Translations under genes and position numbers: made by a program
In this document: one piece after another, positions 58,799 through 64,000 of the stretch
Layout of the letters: each line of letters starts with the position of its first letter
Position numbering within the stretch: the first letter of the stretch is position 1
Notes under the pieces: generated by a model
What the model saw: only the letters and a program-made list of their open reading frames with translations
Databases searched by the model: none
What the model was told of the DNA's origin: nothing
Source: Rhodococcus pseudokoreensis
Lineage (GTDB): Bacteria; Actinomycetota; Actinomycetes; Mycobacteriales; Mycobacteriaceae
Direction: 5' to 3'
Length of the DNA stretch: 64,000 nucleotides
NCBI RefSeq assembly: GCF_017068395.1
Contig: NZ_CP070619.1
Location: 496,001-560,000, forward strand

Positions 58799-60019
58799 TC
58801 AGCGCGGCGGGCTCGACTTCGGGAGGAGCGAGAGGACGAGGGCCAGCGCCGTCAGGGCGAGGACGAGCACGGCCACGCCGGCCCAGTGTCCGCTCGCCCA
58901 GGCGATACCGCCGACCCAGCCGAAGAGGCTGGATCCGGCGTAATAGGAGACGTTGTACAGCGCCGTTGCCTGCGCCCTGCCCGTTGTCGCGTGCGCGCCG
59001 ACCATGCCGGACGCGACGGCGTGGCCGACGAACAGTCCGGCGGTCACCGCGGCCAGACCGAGGAGGATCGTGATCAGCGATCCGTCGAGGCTCAGGACCG
59101 TCCCGCCTGCCATGAACGTGCAGGCCAGCACGAGCACCGTTCGGTGGCCGAGCCGTCCCACCATCCAGCCCGCGGCGCGGGAGCCCGCGGTGCCCGCCAG
59201 GTACGCAAGGAAGATCAGCGACACCACCGTCGGCGCCAGATGGTAGGGGGCTGCCTCGAGGCGGAAGGGAAGGTAGTTGAAGACCGCCACCATGCCGCCG
59301 ACGAGCAGCGCACCGATGCCGAACAGTGCCAGCATCCGGACATCCCGCAGGTGAACCGCGAGACTGCCGCTGGACGGGACGGCGGAGCGCCGCCCCTGCC
59401 CGGCGGGTAACAGCACGATCAGGACGGCCATCAGAATCGCCACGCCCACTCCGAGAATCGCCAGCGCGGGACGCCACCCGAGATGATCCGCCACCGGGAC
59501 GACCAGAAGCCGACCACTCAGCCCACCCAGAGATGTTGCGGCAACGTAGGAACCGGCCAGCACCGCCGTCCGTGCCGGAGCCGCGACCTCGTGGAGCAGC
59601 GTCATCGCCAACGCGGGTAGTCCACCGAGCGCCACGCCCTGCACGAAGCGTCCCGCCACCAGGGCCTCGAACGTGGGAAGCCAGGGAACGGCCACGGCGA
59701 GCAGCCCGGCAGTTGCCGCCGCATATCGCATCGCGGTGGGACGCCCGACTCGATCCGAGAACCGGGCCCACGGCAGCACCGACAACGCCAGCCCGAGGGT
59801 GGCCGCCGAGACCAGAAGCGAAGCCTGTGCGGCACTGACGGAGGCGTCGTGCCCGATCTGCGTAAGGAGGCCCTGCGGCGCATACATCAACGCGAAGGTC
59901 GCCAGGCCCGCACACCACAGGGCCGCCGAGAGTCGCCGGTCCCGATTCGACTCCGTCGGCACCTCTCGAGAGGCCACCGGCTCGCGGGTGCCCTTCTCGG
60001 TGAAATGCGTGGCGGACAT
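58799..60019 (-). CDS. MFS transporter
   Basis: 406 residues with 12 hydrophobic segments; the cytoplasmic loop motif after helix 2 is FSDRVGRPTAMRY. AraJ/YnfM-like exporters have this layout. Substrate unknown. ATG at 60019 is chosen because the upstream extension is a polar stretch over the divergent promoter; ATG 60079 is possible. Divergent from a LysR gene, its likely regulator. Confidence 0.87.
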   Translation of the reverse strand: MSATHFTEKGTREPVASREVPTESNRDRRLSAALWCAGLATFALMYAPQGLLTQIGHDASVSAAQASLLVSAATLGLALSVLPWARFSDRVGRPTAMRYAAATAGLLAVAVPWLPTFEALVAGRFVQGVALGGLPALAMTLLHEVAAPARTAVLAGSYVAATSLGGLSGRLLVVPVADHLGWRPALAILGVGVAILMAVLIVLLPAGQGRRSAVPSSGSLAVHLRDVRMLALFGIGALLVGGMVAVFNYLPFRLEAAPYHLAPTVVSLIFLAYLAGTAGSRAAGWMVGRLGHRTVLVLACTFMAGGTVLSLDGSLITILLGLAAVTAGLFVGHAVASGMVGAHATTGRAQATALYNVSYYAGSSLFGWVGGIAWASGHWAGVAVLVLALTALALVLSLLPKSSPPR

Positions 60020-60052
60020 GCCCTCGACGGTAAAGCGACGCGACCGATGAAT

Positions 60053-60066
60053 CCAATGCATGTTGG
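60053..60066. promoter_or_regulatory. CCAA-N6-TTGG site between the MFS and LysR genes
   Basis: ccaatgcatgttgg lies in the 71-base divergent gap, 25 bases before the LysR start. A dyad of this length is compatible with part of a LysR-type binding site, although it is short. Confidence 0.35.
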
Positions 60067-60090
60067 GCGCAGAACTCATACAGTTGGGTC

Positions 60091-61029
60091 ATGAATAGCG
60101 AGGCGGTCAAGGCCCTGCTGCCACACCTTCCCGTCCTCGTCGCCCTCGGCGAGGTCGAACACGTGACCGTTGCCGCCGCGATGCTCGGTATGCCTCAGCC
60201 CACGGTCAGCCGGATAGTCCGCCGGCTGGAGAAGCAACTCGGCACACCACTCCTGGAACCGGACGGGCGTGGCGTCCGGTTGACGGATGCAGGCCGGACA
60301 CTGGTGCCGTACGCGCAACGCGCACTCGAGGCGGTGGTGGACGGCCTCGACGCCGTCCAGTCGCAGGACCGAAGGACGCGGGCAACCGTCCGCATCGCGT
60401 TTCAGACGTCGCTCGGCGAGCACCTCGTGCCCGAGTTGATTCGGATCGTCCGCGCGGAGGATCCGGCGATCCGTTTCGTCCTCAGCCAGGGCGCGCGCCG
60501 CACGTGCCTGAACACCCTCGTCGACGGGGAAGCGGACATCGCCCTCGTCTCTCGCCTCAACCCACCGCCGGACGGACTGACGGTCACGCCGCTGTTCGAA
60601 CAGCCACTCGTCGTCCTGGTGCCCTCCGACCACCCGCGGGCCGCCTCGACATCGACGACGATCCGCGACCTCGCATCCGAGCCGATCGTCACGCTCAAGC
60701 CGGGCTACGGCCTCCGCGGGTCCGTCGACGACCTGTTCGCACGGGCCGGCGCCCTCCCCACGATCGCGTTCGAAGGCGAGGACCTGCGGACCGTGTCGGG
60801 CCTGGTGGCATCCGGCTTGGGCGTCGGCATCATGCCGGCCGCCGACACTCCCCCACCCGGCTGCGCGCAGATACGCCTCGACGATCCCCGGGCGACCCGG
60901 GACATCGGTGCCGCGCTGCTGCCCGGCGCCCCACGCGACGCGGTCACCACGGTGCTCACCGCTCTCGTCGCGCTCACCGCGAGGGACAACCGTCACGACG
61001 AGCAACCGAACCCGAGGAAGTCGACGTGA
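60091..61029 (+). CDS. LysR-family regulator
   Basis: 312 residues. HTH at about 18-62 (VAAAMLGMPQPTVSRIVRRLE) and LysR substrate domain with FQTSLGEHLVPELIR and LVPSDHPRAA. Likely controls the divergent MFS transporter. Its TGA overlaps the GTG of the decayed phosphatase gene (GTGA), so the two were once coupled. Confidence 0.9.
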   Translation: MNSEAVKALLPHLPVLVALGEVEHVTVAAAMLGMPQPTVSRIVRRLEKQLGTPLLEPDGRGVRLTDAGRTLVPYAQRALEAVVDGLDAVQSQDRRTRATVRIAFQTSLGEHLVPELIRIVRAEDPAIRFVLSQGARRTCLNTLVDGEADIALVSRLNPPPDGLTVTPLFEQPLVVLVPSDHPRAASTSTTIRDLASEPIVTLKPGYGLRGSVDDLFARAGALPTIAFEGEDLRTVSGLVASGLGVGIMPAADTPPPGCAQIRLDDPRATRDIGAALLPGAPRDAVTTVLTALVALTARDNRHDEQPNPRKST

Positions 61030-61620
61030 ATCGCGAACACTTCAACTGGACTACGGACTGCGGTTCGATTGGGCCTCGCCGTCGGGCGCAGCCGAGCGAC
61101 GAACGGCCAGATCAGCTTGTCGCCGAACACGATTCGACGCACCACCGCGCCGCGCCGGCTGGTCTTCCCGTCGCCGAACGGATCGAGCATCTGCTTCGAG
61201 CTCGGCGCCGAAGCCGGGGTGTGCGTCGGCGCCTCCCTACGGAATGCGACCGCGGTCGCCGGCTGGATCGCCCGGCACTACCCGCCGACGACGGTGGTGG
61301 CGGTGATCGCCGCCGGTGAGAAGTGGCCGGGCGGCGAACTCCGGCCCGCGATCGAAGACCTGTGGGGTGCGGGCGCCGTGATGTCCGCACTGACCGCGGC
61401 CGGCTGGGACGCCGAAGCGTCGCCGGAAGCACGGATGGCCATCGCCGCCTGTCGCGCCGTCGCGGACACCCTCCCGCAGTCTCTCGCGGCATGTGCGTCG
61501 GGACGAGAATTGCGCGCAGCGGGATACCCGGAGGACGTCGCCATCGCCGCCGAAGTCGACCGGAGCACCGCCGTACCGGTCCTCGAGGATCGGGTCTTCC
61601 GAGGACGCAAGGCCGGTTGA
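61026..61620 (+). pseudogene. Decayed 2-phosphosulfolactate phosphatase-like gene
   Basis: The C-terminal 180 codons read LAVGRSRATNGQISLSP, RRLVFPSPNGSSICFELG and CVGASLRNATAVAGW, clear 2-phosphosulfolactate phosphatase (ComB) sequence. The N-terminal pieces are in other frames: VNREHFN from the GTG at 61026, then LDYGLRFDW, the normal start of the protein. The roughly 60-residue segment that should join them, with the VVVDVLSFTT active-site strand, is absent, and the two pieces meet at about 61075. So there is a frameshift and an internal deletion. An internal ATG at 61069 could make only the C-terminal domain. Confidence 0.6.
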
Positions 61621-61631
61621 CCGCCGGATGG

Positions 61632-62597
61632 TCAACCGCTGACGGTGACCGTCACGTTGCCGACCTTGTGGCCGAGGTCGACGTATCGGTGTGCGTCGAC
61701 GATCCGATCCATCGGGAAATTGCGGTCGACGACGACGCGAAACCCATCGGACTCGATCAGTTCCTTCACATAGGCAAGTGCGCTCTTCTTCTCGACGGAC
61801 ATCCCCGGTCGAACGGTCCTTCCGCCGCGCAGCGCAGTCCACGCACCGAGCGGCCAGTTGATCAGACCGGTTGTGGGGAGGTAACAGCCGTGCGGCGTGA
61901 GTGCCCGTCGGCATCGCGCGAACGAAGTCGGGCTGACGGTGTCGAAGATGACGTCGTAGGCCGCCTCGTGGGAGGTGAAGTCTTCCGTGTGGTAGTCGAC
62001 GACGTGGTCGGCGCCCAGGTCGGTGACCAGATCGGCGTTACGGGACCCGCACACCGCGGTGACTTCGGCGCCGAGGTGTTTGGCGAGTTGCACCGCGGCG
62101 GTTCCGATGCTCCCGGAGGCGCCGTTGACCAAGACGTGCCGGCCGCTGCGGACGTGTGCCTTGTCTCGAAGGAAGTACAGTGCCGTCGAGGGTCCGTCGA
62201 CCGCGGCGGCCGCCTCCTCGAAGCCGATGCCGACGGGCTTCCGTTCGAGCGATCCGGACTCGGGCAAGCAGACGTGTTCGGCGCACGCACCCAGATGGAA
62301 TCCGGCGAATCCGAAAACCTGGTCGCCGGCAGCGAATCGGCGCACGTCCGCGCCCGCAGCGTCGATCTCTCCGGCAAATTCGAGCCCGAGAATCCGCCGA
62401 TTCCTCCGCGGCCGAGTGACGCCGAGGACGACACGCCCCCAACGGGGCAACCCCCGGCGCATCAGGGTCTCCGCCCTCGTCACCGTCGTCGCGTGCACAC
62501 GCACCAACACCTCGTCCGGCTTCGGTGTGGGTCGCGCAACCTCGCGGACGCTGAGGACTTCCGGCGGTCCGTATTCGGAGTACATGACTGCCTTCAC
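61632..62597 (-). CDS. Zinc-independent quinone oxidoreductase-like MDR enzyme
   Basis: 321 residues, NAD(P)H-dependent. NADP motif VNGASGSIGTAAVQLAKHLG, N-terminal MDR domain with ILGLEFAGEIDAAG and no zinc ligands, C-terminal NVTVTVSG. Start: GTG 62597 with GGAGGAGG eight bases upstream gives MKAVMYSEYG, the conserved beginning; a TTG six bases earlier is the alternative. It converges with the decayed phosphatase gene with 11 bases between. Confidence 0.87.
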   Translation of the reverse strand: MKAVMYSEYGPPEVLSVREVARPTPKPDEVLVRVHATTVTRAETLMRRGLPRWGRVVLGVTRPRRNRRILGLEFAGEIDAAGADVRRFAAGDQVFGFAGFHLGACAEHVCLPESGSLERKPVGIGFEEAAAAVDGPSTALYFLRDKAHVRSGRHVLVNGASGSIGTAAVQLAKHLGAEVTAVCGSRNADLVTDLGADHVVDYHTEDFTSHEAAYDVIFDTVSPTSFARCRRALTPHGCYLPTTGLINWPLGAWTALRGGRTVRPGMSVEKKSALAYVKELIESDGFRVVVDRNFPMDRIVDAHRYVDLGHKVGNVTVTVSG

Positions 62598-62941
62598 CGG
62601 CAAATCCTCCTCCCGAAAGCTCGTCCGAGATCGACGCCGCGGTTGATCCCATCATCGCCCAACCTGACGCCGAGCGGACGCGCCGCTGGGCGATGACGCG
62701 GCGTTGCCGATCGCGTGGGATGTTCGACGACCGCTGCGGGATCGAGCGCAGGAGAAATGCGACGACCCTCGCGAATCTCGAAGATCCTGATCGACGGACG
62801 CGAGCTGATCGCCGGCCGCGGGACCGTCGTTCTCATCCGCGAAGCCATAGGATATTGAGAGCACGTCAAGAGCGTCACACCTCGGTGTCCCGGCGCCTAT
62901 GCTGACCCGCACACGCACGCTCTCGTCGAGGGAGGCCCGGG
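62598..62941. other. Divergent gap with one possible tiny gene
   Basis: 344 bases between divergent genes. A 33-codon frame at 62757-62858 (+) begins MRRPSRISKILIDGRELIAG and ends IREAIGY, with AGGAGAA three bases before its ATG, slightly close for a ribosome site. The rest has no clear gene. Confidence 0.3.
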
Positions 62942-63394
62942 ATGTTCATCCTGCTCCGGCACGCCCATGCGATAGGAAAGCAAGACTGGAGCGGGTCCGA
63001 CGCCGACCGGCCTCTCAGCGCGCTCGGACGTGACCAGGCCACCGGCCTCGTCGCCACGCTCACCGGAGTCGAGTTGCGTGTCCTGTACTGCAGCCCGACC
63101 ACCCGCTGCCTCGACACCCTCGCACCCTTGGCCGCCGGCTACGGCTTGCCCATCCACGAGCATCCGCTGCTCGGCCCGGATGCGGTTCCCGACGAACTGT
63201 GCGCCGCGCTGGACACGATCGACCTCGACGGCACCCTGTGGTGCACCCACGGGGAAGTCCTCACCGGGCTGGCCGCATGCACCCGCGCTGATGGAACACG
63301 CATGTACCCCATCGGGCAGACGGCCAAGGGCGGAGCCTGGCTGCTGAATTCACATGCCCCACTGCGCTATATCGACCCCGTCCCACCGCAGTAG
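62942..63394 (+). CDS. SixA-like histidine phosphatase
   Basis: 150 residues of the phosphoglycerate mutase-like fold. The RHA catalytic motif is LLRHAHAIGK at residues 4-13, with LYCSPTTRCLDTL and the second His in LWCTHGEVLTGL. SixA members dephosphorylate phosphohistidine on relay proteins; the target is unknown here. ATG at 62942; GAGGGAGG lies upstream. Confidence 0.88.
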   Translation: MFILLRHAHAIGKQDWSGSDADRPLSALGRDQATGLVATLTGVELRVLYCSPTTRCLDTLAPLAAGYGLPIHEHPLLGPDAVPDELCAALDTIDLDGTLWCTHGEVLTGLAACTRADGTRMYPIGQTAKGGAWLLNSHAPLRYIDPVPPQ

Positions 63395-63416
63395 AGCCAT
63401 GCTGTGGTTTCGGCGC

Positions 63417-64000
63417 TCAAGCGATGCGCGCGGGGTTCGAGCGGGTCGACTCACGTGCTGTGGTGGCGAGCTGCTCGCGGATCAGGCGGAGCGTGATTTC
63501 GGGCTGCTCGAACTGGGGTACGTGCCCGCAGGTTTGCAGCGTCACCGACCTGGCGGCGGGAACGGCGCTCGTGACATGGCGGGCGAATCGGGCCGGAACG
63601 AGTGTGTCGCGGTCGCCCCACAGGAACAGCGCGGGCACCTCGAGGCCCGCGATCCGGTCCCAGAGGCCTGTCTCCCCGAACGGTTCGTCGAGATACAGGC
63701 CGAGCAGCGCCGACCACAGCGCCCGGCGGCGCGAGGCATGCCGCAACGACAGCTCCCATTCGTCGGCTGCGGCCTCGTACCAGTGCCGCGGCACCACGCC
63801 CGGATCCGCCAGCAGAGCCCGTAGCCCGGCACGGGCCCCCGCGTGGAGCAGTCGCGGCGGCACGGCGAGGGGAAGTCGCGCCACATCCAGCGGAAGCACC
63901 CGGGCCAGTGAGGTCAGTCGGCGCCGTCGACGGAAGGCCATCGCGGGGCACACCAGCACCAACCCGGTCACAGCGTCCGGGTCGCGCAGCGCGAGTTCGA
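63417..64000 (-). CDS. Alpha/beta hydrolase, C-terminal part (runs off the window)
   Basis: About 194 codons to the window edge: ELALRDPDAVTGLVLVCPAMA, then a cap region rich in Arg/Leu/Ala, then PALFLWGDRDTLVPARFARH with the acid Asp and CGHVPQFEQPEIT with the catalytic His. The nucleophile elbow is beyond 64000. Probable esterase-like hydrolase. It converges with the SixA gene with 22 bases between. Confidence 0.85.
   Translation of the reverse strand, partial: ELALRDPDAVTGLVLVCPAMAFRRRRRLTSLARVLPLDVARLPLAVPPRLLHAGARAGLRALLADPGVVPRHWYEAAADEWELSLRHASRRRALWSALLGLYLDEPFGETGLWDRIAGLEVPALFLWGDRDTLVPARFARHVTSAVPAARSVTLQTCGHVPQFEQPEITLRLIREQLATTARESTRSNPARIA

Noticed and set aside
60402..60698. 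Minus-strand frame opposite the LysR gene
   Set aside because: Shadow of the LysR effector domain.

Overview
This window looks like chromosomal DNA of a high-GC mycolic-acid actinomycete, most probably a Rhodococcus of the jostii/opacus type. The evidence is the gene order, which follows the Mycobacterium tuberculosis interval from hflX/dapF/miaA to dapB/pepR, together with mycothiol-type DinB-fold enzymes, a wax ester synthase/diacylglycerol acyltransferase, an MCE protein and the ClgR-PspA-PspM stress locus. RecA has no intein. I see no rRNA, tRNA, CRISPR array, insertion sequence or prophage.

Positions 1 to about 39.3 kb are core genome. They hold tRNA modification genes (miaA, miaB, a SpoU-type methyltransferase); the diaminopimelate genes dapF, dapA and dapB; a glutamate-type ABC importer (gluABCD) with intercistronic hairpins; recA-recX behind an SOS box and a PafBC-type promoter; glpD with its own TetR regulator; the clgR-pspA-pspM envelope-stress operon behind a SigE-type promoter; cinA-pgsA; argA; a TerC-family transporter behind a yybP-ykoY (manganese) riboswitch that can hide its Shine-Dalgarno sequence; ftsK; RNase J overlapping dapA; thyX; and an M16 peptidase. 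Many neighbours are translationally coupled through ATGA or GTGA overlaps.

From about 39.3 kb to the end the gene order becomes accessory: small enzymes, single regulators with clear palindromic operators (MarR, WYL, LysR, TetR), SRPBCC, DinB and YdeI-type proteins, a hemerythrin-SRPBCC fusion, a WS/DGAT followed by a tiny membrane peptide, a second DapA-type aldolase, an aldehyde dehydrogenase, and a large membrane Ser/Thr kinase of unusual architecture divergent from an orphan MCE protein. Two decayed genes are visible: a C-terminal oxidoreductase fragment behind an intact ribosome binding site, and a 2-phosphosulfolactate phosphatase-like gene with a frameshift and an internal deletion.

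The observations most worth following up are the planctomycete-like DFN kinase paired with the orphan MCE gene, the RHH protein with tandem TGACGTCA sites, the structured gene-free region near 43.7 kb, the perfect 18-bp inverted repeat at the end of the hydrolase gene near 50.9 kb, and several unannotated-size small membrane proteins.
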